Shown piece after piece: positions 20,164-31,970 of a DNA stretch of 64,000 bases; position 1 is the first letter of the stretch; each line of letters opens with the position of its first letter. The DNA comes from Hysterangium stoloniferum. Lineage: Eukaryota > Basidiomycota > Agaricomycetes > Hysterangiales > Hysterangiaceae. A program made the position numbers and the translations under genes. The notes under the pieces were generated by a model. The model searched no databases, was not told the DNA's origin, and saw only the letters and a list, made by a program, of their open reading frames with translations. The stretch is taken from NCBI GenBank assembly GCA_015178975.1, contig WHVD01000110.1, positions 1 through 64,000 of the forward strand. The letters run 5' to 3'.

Positions 20164-23100
20164 CTATCTATCCTCGGGCAACGCCAAAAACACGCCTACA
20201 AAAACCCACGCACCCACAAACGCATACATCGCGCTCCGCACGACAATCTCCCACTGGCCCCTGCTCACGACAGGCTCCAGGACGCGCGTGAGCGGCCCAA
20301 AGGCGGGGACGGAGGTGACGCTGCGGAGGCGCTTTTTCATGGACGAGGCTGTCGTCTGCATTTGCGGGTAAGTCGGGATGCTGAGGGGCGCCGCGTTTGT
20401 GCCCGTGTTTAATGTGGGAGGGGACGGGGCGTATGGATGGGCATGGACGGCGCCCTTGGCGAAAAAGGGATCATGGACGTTCGAGAACGGCCTGTTGGTG
20501 GAGGTAGGTGAGGAGGCGGAGCTTGTGTTCGTCTGTTCTGTCACTGGGGAAATTGGGGACGCGAGTTTCGCATCTGATGCCTCGATAGCGTCACCCCCGC
20601 CGACAGCGGCAGCAAGCTTAGCCTCCACGGCCGGATGTCGAGGACAAGTGTCCCACAACAATATCGAGCGTTTCTGTTTGGGGGCAGGGGTGGGGTTAAG
20701 CGAGGGAGAATGCGCATTGCCCGAGAGTTTCGACGCAGAACCGGGCAGAACGAGCGTCGTATGGATATGGCTCGCAGGCGGCGTAGACGGAACAAGTATC
20801 AGTGGCGCGGGGCGCGTGCGCGGGCGGGTGACGGTTGCGGGTACGGGGTGTGTGGTATTTATAGCTGGAGGCGCAGGTATGGATATGGGTACAGAGGGGC
20901 CGCCGGGGGAAAGTGGTGTAAGTGGATATGGCTGAAGCTGAGTTGGATAAGGAAGAACGGCACGTGTAGGCCGTGAGAGGGGCGGGGAAGCGATCACCGC
21001 TGGGAGACCATCGAAATCGAATTGGACGGGTGCGGGGGTTGGGAGACGGCGTTGAGAATTGGTGGGATGGGAGCGGAGTCGCATGCGCAACCCGCCAGGT
21101 TGAGTTGCACTTGAATACGCGGAATGGGAGTTAGGGGGGGACGCGGGGAACGCATCGAGGGAGGCAAGTACTTCAGGCTCGAAATCGCGCGTTATGAAAG
21201 CGGCTGTTACGGCCTGCGAGGGCGTAATGACGGCGTGTGAGTGAACGCCACCGGCATTCGCATTAGCAGAAGCATACGACTGATCCTCATCATCCGGAAT
21301 CATGGGGAGGTGGGCGTGCGAATCCCTGTCACGCACAACGGCGGGGGGGAAGAAGGAATCGATCGTTGCGGTGCCCGTGTTGCTATTGGGCCGACCGTGC
21401 CCATGTGTGCTCACCATAGCCCCGTTTTGTATACTCATCATACTCTGCCTGCTGACCATCGTCCCGGTCCCGGCGCCGATCATGCTTTCCGCGCCGTGAT
21501 CGTCGTTTCTGCTGCACATTTCGCTTCCCAGGCCTATCTCTGCACCGTTACCCTCAGCATCGTAGCCCTCATAATCAACGCTCCAACTCTCCCTGTACGG
21601 GACTGGTGTGATCGCCTCCGTGCGTCCTCCGACCCAACTGCGGACACCAAATGTTCCGGCGGCGGAAGGGGGTCGGGGGGTTTGTGACTGCAACTGCGAT
21701 TTGGTTTGGGCTCGCAAGTGTGGCGACGATTGAGTATGGAGTTGAACCTAAACGTGAGGGTGAGGGTGAGTACGAGAATAAGTTCATGATTGGGATTAGA
21801 ACTGAGATAATATAATCGTCGTTGGGAATATTGCAATTACCTGAGAGTACGTCTCATAATGCCCCGGCACTTTCTCCGCTCCAGTGTGCGACGCTGTTGA
21901 TGCCGACTTTGTCCCGCGGCCGCGACTACCACCACCACCACCACCCCTGACCCACCTCATCACCACGCTCCCAACAGCACTCATTGTCCCAATTTTACTC
22001 CCCGTATCGCCACCGATCATGCTCCCCATTCCCGCCGTGCCTCTGGACCGACCTCCACCGCCGTTCGTACCACTCCCACGCGACTGCCACGTTCCTTGTT
22101 CAGTACGATCGTAGTATGCAGGACTCACGACGATGCCCAGGTCCGATGAGGTGTCGGTGTCCGATGAGGTGTTAGAGGAGAGAGGCGTTGCGAGTGTTGT
22201 AGATTTTTTTGGAGCGTCGGGGCCGGGGCTGGTGAGGTGGGCGTGGGCGGCGGTGTCGCTAGTGGTGTCGGGAGGGGCGTGTTTAGATTCCTCGGGGCTC
22301 ATCGAGACTGACGGCGCAGATACCGATACCGATACTGAGGAACAGAACGACGTATGGGAGGGCTTTTCGCTGATTGTGTCAAGCTCCGTCTGGAATCCGA
22401 GGCGGACGAGGGGTGTCCCGGTTGACGTGTGGGAGAGCAGGGCTGCTGAGCCTGTGCTTTGGTCGGGAGTGAGGTTTAGGGGGACAGCGTCCGACCCGGC
22501 GTTGGTATTGGCACTGACAGAGTTGGGTTTGGAATGGGGGTCCGTGTTCCCAGCCTTCGCATTTGCAGCTTTCGGGTTCGGGTTCGCATTCGCATTCGCG
22601 CCTCTGCCACCGCTCCCTCTCCCTGCACCACCGCTCCCCCCCGTCCCGCCGCTCTCTGTCCCTTCATCAACATCAACGTCATCCGTCCTCGTGAAAAAGC
22701 TCCTCAACCTCGGCCTTGCTCGTGCAATGGCGCGAGGGCCAGAGATCGCTGGACGGGCGAGTTCGAAGGAGCGTAGTTGGCGAAGATCACCGAAGAGGTA
22801 GATCATCATGCAAATCTGTTGGAAAAAGGTGAGCTATTTGGTAGGAACTCAAGGAAGGGGGCGGGGTCGGCGGATGAGCGTGCATATATGCGCATAATAT
22901 ATATATATAGAAAAAAATAGCGTCTATCTGACGATTGATGTGGAAACAAAAGCCTGCCACACCAAACCTCACGAACCACCTCAGGAAAGAACCGCGACTT
23001 ACCCCATGCAAACTACTCAACACCACGCCGCCGCCCATCCAACACCCCAAAAAGCCAATGAGGCGCCACCAGCGACTGGGAGTCATGAAGAGTGCGAGGA

Positions 23101-24436
23101 GGGTGGGGAGAACACCCGTTACAAGGGTGAGGAGGGAGCCGAGTATTATCCCGCACCTGTAGAAGAGGAGGTGTTGGTAAGTTGAAATAGAAAGTGAAGG
23201 GGGGGGGGATGGGAAATTGAAGCGGAGTGTGGTAGAACATGCTGAGGAAAGTTTATGGGGGTCAAAAAACGGAAGGGAAGGAAAGTGAACGGTCAACGGA
23301 TCGTGAAGAAACAATTTGAAGGATGAAACAAATTGAGGAAATCATGAACCTCAGGCGAGTATAGCCAAAAATGCGCAAGCACGGACCATGAAATAAGATC
23401 AGGGTGGAATGAACAAGACATCAGGAGAGATCGCAGCGAAAGGGCAAGGCAGCGAATGCAGAAAAACACGCGAAAATAAGGAATAAAAACTCACCAGGCT
23501 CTTCTAGACCCAACATTATGACAGGCACTGACAGCAAACCTCTCCAAGCTCTCCTTCAGGACGGAGCGCGCGTACGCGGCAATGTGGGCTAGTTCTTTGG
23601 GATGAGGGTGAGGATGCGGGCCGAAGGTGGGTCCCTGTGATGCGGTTTTAATTTCAATGGCAATTCCTATTCCATGCGCTCCATTGGCGTAGACGCCATC
23701 AGGGATGACCAACGTATATGGACCTCTACCGGACGCGCTGTCGAAGGTGAAAAAGGTCTTCTTAGCGCGGGTGAAGAAGAGGGCGAGGGAGGGAGATGGG
23801 GGAATGTAGTTTAGGTGTGGTGAGGAGGGGGAAAGCGGGGGAAGAGGGCTTTGGCCTGTCGAGGCGATCTTGAGGGGGTTTTTGGTGTTGGAGGCGAGGC
23901 TGATGGATGAGGTGGGCTTTGAGAGTGACGGGGACGGTGGTTTGCCATTGGAGGGTTGGGATGGAGTGTTTGATGGGGGAGAGGGGGAGACGAGGGATGT
24001 GGAGGAGAGGGATGCGGGGAAAGGGTGGGCGTAGCTGTATCCGTATTCTGCGAGCCAGGCTGCGTAGCGCGCTTCGTATTCTTTGAGCCAGAGAATAAAG
24101 TATCTGGTTTTGGGAGTGGGTGAAAAAAGAACAGAGGAAGTAGAAAGAAAGAACGCACAAATACTGTGGATTGCCTTCAACGAAAACGAGCCATTCTTCA
24201 AAGTCTTTAAGTGTGAGCGGGGGGAGGTGCCGTTTATTCAGGACGTCATCGAGGCTGACTTTGATGAGTGGGGTCACTGGAGTGAGGTTAGATGGGGAGA
24301 TTGGGGCAAGAGACGGAGAGTAACCTTTACAGCTCCTGACACTACTGGCAGCAGGAGGTGGATTGCAGAGACGGATTGGGAAAGTGAGAAGTGCATGCAA
24401 ACTGAGGGAGAGGGAAGGAGTGCGTGTTGCAGACAT
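20164..24436 (-). CDS. RGS-domain membrane protein (Rax1-like), about 1199 aa
   Basis: A regulator-of-G-protein-signalling protein anchored in membranes. RGS domains speed GTP hydrolysis by G-alpha, and yeast Rax1 marks division sites. Exons 24436-24159, 24103-23495, 23156-23003, 22815-21841 and 21747-20164 join in phase throughout. The RGS region spans about residues 60-290: LTLKDFEEWLVFVEGNPQY, YFILWLKEYEARYAAW and ELAHIAAYARSVLKESLERF. A Ser/Pro insert of about 100 residues splits it. Two membrane segments follow near residues 298-355 (IILGSLLTLVTGVLPTLLALF, then FLGCWMGGGVVLSSLHGICM). A long low-complexity Ser/Gly/Asn-Ala region of about 800 residues comes next. A last hydrophobic segment (MYAFVGAWVFVGVFLAL) sits at the C-terminus. 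The gene is GC-rich compared with its surroundings. Confidence 0.78.
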
Positions 24437-27086
24437 TAGGATTGAGGAGGATGGAAGATGATGGGGAAAGAAAAAGAAAAGAAAAGATAACAGTGACGTT
24501 TCGGCTTTCTTGTATTCTTAGATGATAGGTCGTCGCTTATTTCATTTAGAGAAACTGGGCGTAAATAAACGAAGATTAACGGAAAATTAGCGGAAAATTA
24601 ACGCGGTGAAAGAGAAAACAAAATCAGTCTGGTACTAAACTCCCAAGACTCTGGTACTTAACTCTTAAGTCACACTCTAGATCATCTCGATCGATGTCTA
24701 TCCTCTGGTGATCACTGTGAATATCACCGTACTATCTCCGCGACAGCACCGCCACCGCCATGTCTATTAAGCGCTCCCTTCTTATTATAACCCGTCACCA
24801 CCCTGGCTGTGCATGTCAGCTCGCTCTATGTCTCCGTTCAAATCTACTCTCTACGTACACCTTCATCCAAGTTCATCGTCTACGCCTACCTCTGATCTTT
24901 CTTCTTGCACTATTCTTGCACTGGTCGGATGCTTCGCCATTACCTCATCTCCGCCCTCTGCTTTTTGAGTTGCTTCATGCCCATAATGGTAACCATCATA
25001 CTCATATCACTCATCCGCCTCATATCTTGCTTGCTACCTATTACATCTCTTCGAGACGACCGTCACTCTCTTCAAGTATCACATCGTCACTCATCAAATA
25101 TCACATCTCATCATTTGTCGTTGGCTGGTTCTGTAACTACATTTAACGCGCGCCGTACACGATACAAGTAGTCTCGACGCTGCACATCCACAGTCTCCCT
25201 AATCAAAATCGTACCCACATCGAGTTCGAAGCTGCACGCTACGTATGGTCCAAAAAATTCCATGCTTCGCCGCGGACTCGAACTTGAAACAAGGAGTGTT
25301 CAAATTCTCTTCTGCTTCCTCTGTGCTCTTCTATCCGATCTTGTTCTCTTACGTCAGACAGCTTTGGGTTGTTCTTTCCTCATCTCACGTATCTCCACCT
25401 CCCGCTTTTCCTTCTTCAGGCCAGGCCGAGGAGCGAGGACTTCGTCTCGGTGGAGTGCGGTCGGAGCCATCCAGGTTAAGTTCAAGACTGTCCTCGTCAC
25501 TACTGACGTCTGCAGCTTCATCGGGGCTTTCCGGTGTGTCGCGATGGTTATCTATCGATGTCGTTCTTATCGCTCCGTGTTTGTGCCCGCCGACGAACGG
25601 ACGATAACCAGGTGACCCCACTTCTGGCTTATAACATGCCTGCAAGCCATGTACGCTGCATCGTGGCCGACGCATTGATCTCAAAAATCTCATCAACTTC
25701 ACTCTTCTTACCTTCACATATCCAGGAGAGTATACGCAAATACCTTTCCAACGCGCCATGAGAACCGGCCGCCAGAGGGTACCGCAACTGTAATTAACAC
25801 CGGGAAGAAGAGAGGTTCTGCCCTAGACCTATAACAATAGTGATACATGGGGGCGACTGTTGTGGTAATTGTTTCCTGGGCTGAAGAACTAGAGTTTATC
25901 GCCCTTGTCGCAAGCAATCCAGGGGTTTTTACGCTCGACCAAAGCAAGATCTACTGCCCTCTGGAGATTAGAACATTGAATGATCATAACGTGAGATAGT
26001 GCTTTCCACATGCACAGTGTAGCATCATTGATGCACTTGAATCCCTACTCGCCGCCACAGTGTGTAGAAACTCACATGTACCCATTTAATTTGCCCGATA
26101 CTTATACAAGCAAATAGTGTAGGGGTGGCCAATGCTTAGCTTTTATAACAAGATAAACGTAATATGCAACACCTATAAAATTTAAAGTGCTCACAGATGA
26201 AGAAATAAAAATAGACCGAAAAAAATGTTAGACGAAAGACATCGGACAATAGGATCCGGGGGTATCAGAATAACTCCACCTCCCGCGGATTCGATGTGGA
26301 TTCTTGGGGGGGGGGTTCATAACACTCTGCGGGAATACTTTGTGTGGGGCAGAATGTTACGTATCCTCAACAAGAGCCTCGAGAGCCGTGCTTACTGAAT
26401 TCCACAATCTATGTATATGTAGCTATAATTCTACCTTATCGTCATCATTATCATTCTTTTGTTTCTGTAGACCTTACGGTAGCCAGTAAATTCTTTACCT
26501 CCAGCGGGAAAGGAACAAACGGACGACTAGCGTTACGCGACACAGGCGGTTGGATGCTGGATGAGGCTTGACTCGTTTAGCCCAATTTGTGTGTATCTGA
26601 TTAGTTTTGCCGCCTCGTCTGTATGTTATAGAGTATAGCATGGCTACCGTTTCCTTCTAATATTTGAATCTTCTCTCCTTGATCACGGCCTTATAGCCGA
26701 TATACCGATTCCATATCCAACGGCAAAGCAGCACGGGGAGAGCAAGTGTAATATAGACATACAAGTAGCAATCCTGTACGAGATCACCACGGGGGTATCG
26801 AGCTGAGGAACCAATACGAGACTGTTGGTAGAAGGGAGCGGCAAAACACAATAAGGCTGTTTGAAGACCAATAGTGAAGAGGAGGGATCGTTTTTATTCA
26901 ACAGTAGCATCTCTAATAAGGCATGTCCTAAATAGAAAACTGGCTATAAGCCTCGATATACAGTGGTGTCCAAGTTGCACCTGGCATCCTTGTTTTAGCT
27001 CTGATTTGTTTGCTTAAAAATATTTCACGCGGCCGGAAAAAGAAAGACGAACTCTTGGTAGGAAGGACTGATTTAACAAAATAAAT
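24437..27086. other. intergenic, no supported gene
   Basis: 24437-24640 is the purine-rich presumed promoter and 5' leader of the RGS gene. Short ORFs on both strands at 24760-25760 show no domain, no splice-consistent extension and only low-complexity composition. A run of ten G occurs near 26306. Nothing else is recognisable. Confidence 0.45.
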
Positions 27087-27179
27087 GCCTCGCACGGGAG
27101 TCGAACCCGCAACCTTAAGGCTCTTACCCGATCAGAGGGACTATAAGAGTCTCACGCCCTACCGTTGAGCTAGCAAGGC
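27087..27179 (-). tRNA. tRNA-like gene, probably tRNA-Lys(CUU) with intron (copy 1)
   Basis: The minus strand folds as a 7-bp acceptor stem (GCCTTGC with GCGAGGC), a D arm (GCTC with GGGC) and a T arm with the internal promoter box B GGTTCGACTCC. Box A is TAGCTCAACGGT. The anticodon loop reads CTCTTA with CTT as the likely anticodon. The extra about 22 bases after it end in TAAGAG, which can pair with the anticodon region as fungal tRNA introns do. The anticodon stem is imperfect (4 of 5 pairs in my fold), so the gene may be decaying. Confidence 0.65.
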
Positions 27180-27502
27180 TTGCTTAACGAGATCCACACG
27201 GTAATACATGCTGAACTATAACACCACGTCTGTTACACACATTCCAGACTTCTTTGCCATACTACAGCGTTATTTTGTTGTACTAGTATTTAGAGTAACA
27301 AAAGGATAAATTTATAAGGCTAAGCCAATATACCTTGGGTGCAAACTTTGAACTTCTATGTGGTATGGATTATGCATATTTGGTCCTTAATGGCTACTTC
27401 CATAATTCTTAAAAATATTCCACGCACTTGGAAAAAGATATATATATGGTTCAACAGGAATTCTTGGAAAGGAACCCGTGATTTAGCAAAAAAAAAATTA
27501 TA

Positions 27503-27596
27503 GCCTCGCACGGGAGTCGAACCCACAACCTCAATGCTCTTACCCGGTCAGAGGGACTGTAAGAGTCTCACGCTCTACCAATCGAGCTAACAAGGC
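27503..27596 (-). tRNA. tRNA-like gene, probably tRNA-Lys(CUU) with intron (copy 2)
   Basis: Duplicate of the gene at 27087-27179, 416 bp away, with similar flanks (AAAAATATT and GGAAAAAGA words). The D arm is perfect (GCTC with GAGC) and box B is GGTTCGACTCC. The same CTCTTA anticodon region and intron-like TAAGAG are present. The anticodon stem pairs less well than in copy 1, so isotype and function should be tested by covariance-model search. Confidence 0.6.
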
Positions 27597-27799
27597 TTGA
27601 TTTACAAAACGCATATCGTAATACATACTGAACCACAACACCACCGTTTTGCGATACAGCAGGGCCATCATTCCATGAAAAGTTTCACTGGCACAGGATG
27701 GTAAAAAGAGAAATATCCTTTTATCTGAAGGAATCAGTTCGCAATTTCTTCAGTCAGTGTTATGTGCTTGTGTCACTTACATCATTCAATGGTCGCCAC

Positions 27800-28104
27800 C
27801 AGATAATGGAAACGCATCTCAATGAAATTGTGGAGACAGAAAAATCCAATCATCATCTGGCCGCACCCAATCTTCCAAACGTCTTCAAAACCTTGTAGTC
27901 AAAAGATGATAATATATTATTTATTCGAGATGTTATCGCATCTTTTATACTAAATAAATATTAACTAATTACTAATATTTCCGGATACGGGATATTGAGT
28001 TGCCGGCCCCACAACATAGCATTAGTGAGCCGCTGACTCGTTACACTGGAATGTGATAGAGTCGTCGGGAACATTTACTAATATATTATATTATATTACC
28101 AATA
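27800..28104 (-). repeat. 3' LTR of the Ty1/copia element (left border uncertain)
   Basis: On the minus strand a purine tract GAGGGGGAG (about 28107-28115) follows the end of pol and leads into TATTGGTAATA, the usual LTR junction of copia elements. A TATAAAAG box lies at about 27943-27950, as expected within an LTR. The downstream end was not located. Confidence 0.45.
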
Positions 28105-28128
28105 CTCCCCCTCAATGAGATATCCCTA

Positions 28129-30832
28129 TTAATAAAATCCCAATTTCTTCTTTAAATAGTTATGCTGGTTTAAGTCCAGCCCTTTCGTCATAATATCCGC
28201 CAGGTTTTCTTTTGACTGAACGTATGTAAGTGATGCCTCGTTAGAGACCACTTTCTCGCGAATGAAATGATAAGCAACTTTGATATGCTTTGTATGCGCG
28301 TGAAATGTTGCATCATGGGCAAGTGAAATCGCGCCTAGATTATCTGATTTCATAGTTGTTGGGTCATTGCTGATATCGAACCCTAAATTGGTAAGTAATT
28401 TCTGCAACCAAGTCAATTCTTTGGCTCCTTCGGTTAAGGCAATATATTTGGCCTCGGTTGTGGATAATGCCACAGTTCACTGCTTCTTTGAGCTCCAAGC
28501 GACACATCCTCCGTTAATTAATACAATGTAACCGCCAATTGATAGCGCATCGTCCCGATTTGCATAATCTGAATCGACATAGATCTCTATTTCGATTTCT
28601 TTGCTTGATTTGTAAGTAATGCCATCATCTTTGGTCCCCTTAAGGTACCTTAAGATGTGTTTAATGGCCGTCCAATGTTCATTTGAATAGAAGTTTGTAA
28701 ATTGGCTTAAATGTTGAACGGCAAATGATATATCGGGCCGAGTTCCCAGTGCCGCGTACATGAGTGATCCGACTGCCTTTGCATAAGGTTCATTGATAAC
28801 CAGTTCGCTTTTGGAATCAGGTACCGGCACGGTTAACTTTGTCAATTTATTAAGGGGTGTGGATACTGGATTTGCGTTCTGCATTTGGAAATGGGATAAG
28901 ATGACGTCGATATATGTGCCTTGCGATATTTTGAGTGTTCCAATTTCGCGATCCCTTTGTATTTGTATTCCCAGTATTTTTTTCATGTCCCCTAAGTCAG
29001 TCATAGTAAAATTGTTATTTAGTTCTTGTTTAATTTTTGCCATGCCGTCTTGTGTATTGGCAAACAGTCCTAGATCATCCACATAGGCTGCAATGATTTC
29101 AATATTTGGTCCATTGATTCTAATGAATATACATTCATCAGCGGCACTTTGGGTATATCCCAAATCGAGTAATGTCTTCTTTAAGCAATGATGCCAAGCA
29201 CGGCCTGCCTGTTTGAGTCCATAAAGCGCCCTATATAATTTGAGTACTCTGTCGGTTCTATCATTGAACCTGTCTGGCTGTTTCATATAGATTTCCTCTT
29301 CCAGAATAGAGTTCAAATATGCGCCTTTGACGTCCATTAATCCTATTTCCCAATTTAGTGCTGTCCCCAAAGCAATTAGTGCTCTGAGTGACGCAAATTT
29401 GAGTACTGGTGAAGTTATGTCATAATAGTCCATTCCAGGATGCTGTGTGAACCCTTGTGCGACTAAGCGACCTTTTGCCTTTTCAAATTTCCCTTCTGGG
29501 CTTGTTTTGGTAGCATATACCCAATGGCATCCTATTGCCGTCCTGCCGGGTGGTAAATCGATTAATTTCCAGGTACCAATTTGTCGGTGCTGTTCTATTT
29601 CTGTTTCCATAGCGGCAATCCATATTGGTGAGTCATTTCGGGAAATTGCCTCTTTGTAATCCTCGGGAGGAGTTACAATTTCTCGCGTCACCATTACTTT
29701 ATCTGTAAACCTTGATTTGGGCCAGGCATTTGGGTTATTAAGTGTCCGGTAGTCTGGTAAGGTACTATTATTAATCCTTGAACTGTGCCGTGCTTCTTGT
29801 GGCTGAATGTCCGGTTGTGATGTAACTTCTTCAATGTAGGCCTCTGTGGGTGCAATTGACGTTTTCGGTGTGATGACCATACTGCTGGGTCACTCGGCAT
29901 TGAAACTCTCCCCCTCGAGCGGGACAGTAGTTATTTCTTCGCCTTCATTTTCTCCAGGTATTGGGTATAGTTTATTATCTGTAATATCAAATGTAATATT
30001 CCTAGAAGTTTGAACACACTTAGTTTTTGTGTTATAGTACTTCCAGGCTTTAGCGTTCTCAGATATTCCTGTGAATATATGCTCTTCCGCTTTGGGATCC
30101 AATTTTGATCGCCGTTCGTCAGGTACCATTACCCAACATTTGGTCCCGAATTCTTCTAATCGTGACACATCTGGTTTCTTACCGAAAAATGCTTCATGGG
30201 GTGTTGTGTCGGCTCCAAGAGCTCGGGTAGGTGATCGGTTCTTGATATAGCATGCGTATGAAATGGCTTCTGGCCATAAGGTTTTCGGTAAATCCTTCGC
30301 ATATATCATCGCCCTCGCATGTTTGACTATTGTGCGATTTAGCCGCTCGGCTATCCCATTTTGGGCAGGGGAATAAGGCGCCGTGTTTTCTGTGATTATT
30401 CCCTCCTCTGCGCAGAAGTCTTTGAATAGTTTATTTGTATATTCACCACCATTGTCTGTCCTGATACGCTTTAATTTTTTATTTATTTGATTTTCAACAA
30501 ATGCCTTGTACGTTTTGAAGTGTTTCAGGGCCTGGTCCTTTGATGTATCCGTAAATAAAACACTGTGCCTTGTTTTAATATCCATGAACGAGTAAAAATA
30601 CTTCTTGTGATTTGGTCCTTCGGTTGCAGCTGGTCCCCATACATCGGATACGGTTAACTCACCTATCTCGCTTACAGAATCTTCTGCCCGTTTTGGGAAC
30701 GGCTCCACATGTGCCTTTCCTTGTATGCAAGCCTTGCATTGGGTGAATTCTTGTGTCTCATCCACCTGTAGCCCTGTAACTAGTTTGTTTTTCTTTAATA
30801 ATTTGACCGCTCCAATATGAATATGACCAAGG
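28129..30832 (-). pseudogene. copia pol (integrase, reverse transcriptase, RNase H) with two in-frame TGA codons
   Basis: One continuous reading frame on the minus strand broken only by TGA at 29890-29892 and at about 28474-28476, and by the inserted LTR on its 5' side. Integrase shows CKACIQGKAH, SDVWGP, RTDNGGEY and NGIAERLNR (the D,D35E acids). RT shows GCHWVYATK, LMDVKGAYLNS, YGLKQAGRAWH and the catalytic YVDDLGLF. RNase H shows ALSTTEAKYIAL, KHIKVAYHFIRE and LADIMTKGL. The second TGA falls inside the conserved SKKQ-x-TVALSTTEA motif, where arginine is common. The pre-integrase end continues beyond the inserted LTR (TRTWDKWHRIL, 31307-31430). Confidence 0.9.
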
Positions 30833-31306
30833 TGTGAAGAGTGGCGGAAGTTCTGACCGTTCTATATACGAAGAAATGAGTAGAAAGGAAGGATATTGAC
30901 CTATTCAGTGCAATATAAGAGAAAGTGAGAGAAGGAGCACAAGATGACGAAGGAGTCAACGAGTGCAATGGTTCGAGTGGAGGCCTCGACTGTTACAGTT
31001 TGAGGCCAGAAGTGTTAGATAGTTCAGATATTGCTACCTATGTAGTAGCTGACACGTTACCCTGATCACCGCTCGTAGTAGACCTAGTTTATGTCTTACG
31101 AGTGGTGGTTCTTGGGTTAAAATGTGTCTGAGTTCTAATTGGTGCTGAGTGCACCCACAAGTATACACAATGCTTCGAACTAATGAAATATGCAATATTC
31201 GAAGAATATGAAAGATAGAAAAATATGAATAGAATATGTAAAATATAAATGAAATAAAAGGAGTGTTTTACCACAATGATACTGTGGTAAAAGTATACTC
31301 CTCACA
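30833..31306 (-). repeat. solo LTR of the 474-bp family, inside the copia element
   Basis: Exactly 474 bp with TG...CA ends, flanked by the 5-bp direct repeat CAAGG (30828-30832 and 31307-31311), the duplication left by LTR-retrotransposon integrase. Removing it rejoins the copia pre-integrase coding sequence. It therefore inserted after the copia element and later lost its interior by LTR recombination. Confidence 0.92.
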
Positions 31307-31430
31307 CAAGGATTCTGTGCCATTTGTCCCAAGTGCGCGTTTTAGCAATCGTGGCAAACTCACTTGGTTTAGCGCTCATATTGATTTGTGCCTTCATTTG
31401 GTACATGCGCCCGACCTTTTGGTGCGCCAT

Positions 31431-31970
31431 CGACGGGGGAGATGTTGCTGTACTCATTGGCGGGGAAGTCGTGCGGTGAGATGGAGGTGTCGTAGGGCGA
31501 GGCATCGGTGCGGCGCTTCTTGCAGTTGTTGTTGGGGCGGGGGTGGTAGATGTGGTAGTGCTCTGCGTGAGGTTTCCAGTGGGCAGGTGGGATATGTGGG
31601 ATAACAATGGGGGGGCGGACTACCAGGTTGGGTTTGAGCGCGCCAAGGGAGAGAGGGCAGGGGACCTGCGGCTGGGGCTGGAGAAAGTGAGTGTCACGGT
31701 CACCATTGTGGACGACAGGCGACATAAACTCCCCCCACAGAGGCTGAGGATTCTCCCCCACACGCTCCATGACTCTGACTCGGATGCCGACTTTGACAAC
31801 AATTCATTAACGGGCAAGGACAAGGACAAGTTGTCCCCGGCGGAACCGGAACCCACACTCGCCTCACCTCTCGCTGCACGGTATGATTTCCCCACTAGCT
31901 TGAAGGGAAAGACAACATGGACACCTTGAGCCCAAGTTCGGGACCTGCCACTGCACCCACCCCTGCACCC
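31431..31970. other. GC-rich orphan fragment next to the copia break
   Basis: Open frames exist on both strands: plus 31543-31929, which contains DSDSDADFDNNSLTGKDKD, and minus 31369-31770. It is not copia sequence and differs in composition from both neighbours. It may be an exon remnant of a displaced gene. No family is recognised. Confidence 0.3.

Larger units (their letters stand above)
27800..31430 (-). mobile_element. Ty1/copia retrotransposon, 5'-truncated and interrupted
   Basis: The minus strand shows a pre-integrase region, integrase, reverse transcriptase, RNase H and then a 3' LTR, the copia order. The interior is split by a solo LTR (30833-31306). Homology stops near 31430, so gag, protease and the 5' LTR are missing. 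Confidence 0.85.

Noticed and set aside
20378..22809. Plus-strand ORFs up to 222 codons with Ala/Val/Gly-rich protein
   Set aside because: They are antisense shadows of GC-rich exons 4 and 5 of the RGS gene, whose splicing and phase are consistent.
24760..25761. ORFs of 120-128 codons on the plus strand after the RGS promoter
   Set aside because: Low-complexity composition, no domain and no splice-consistent extension, so I would not annotate a gene without RNA evidence.
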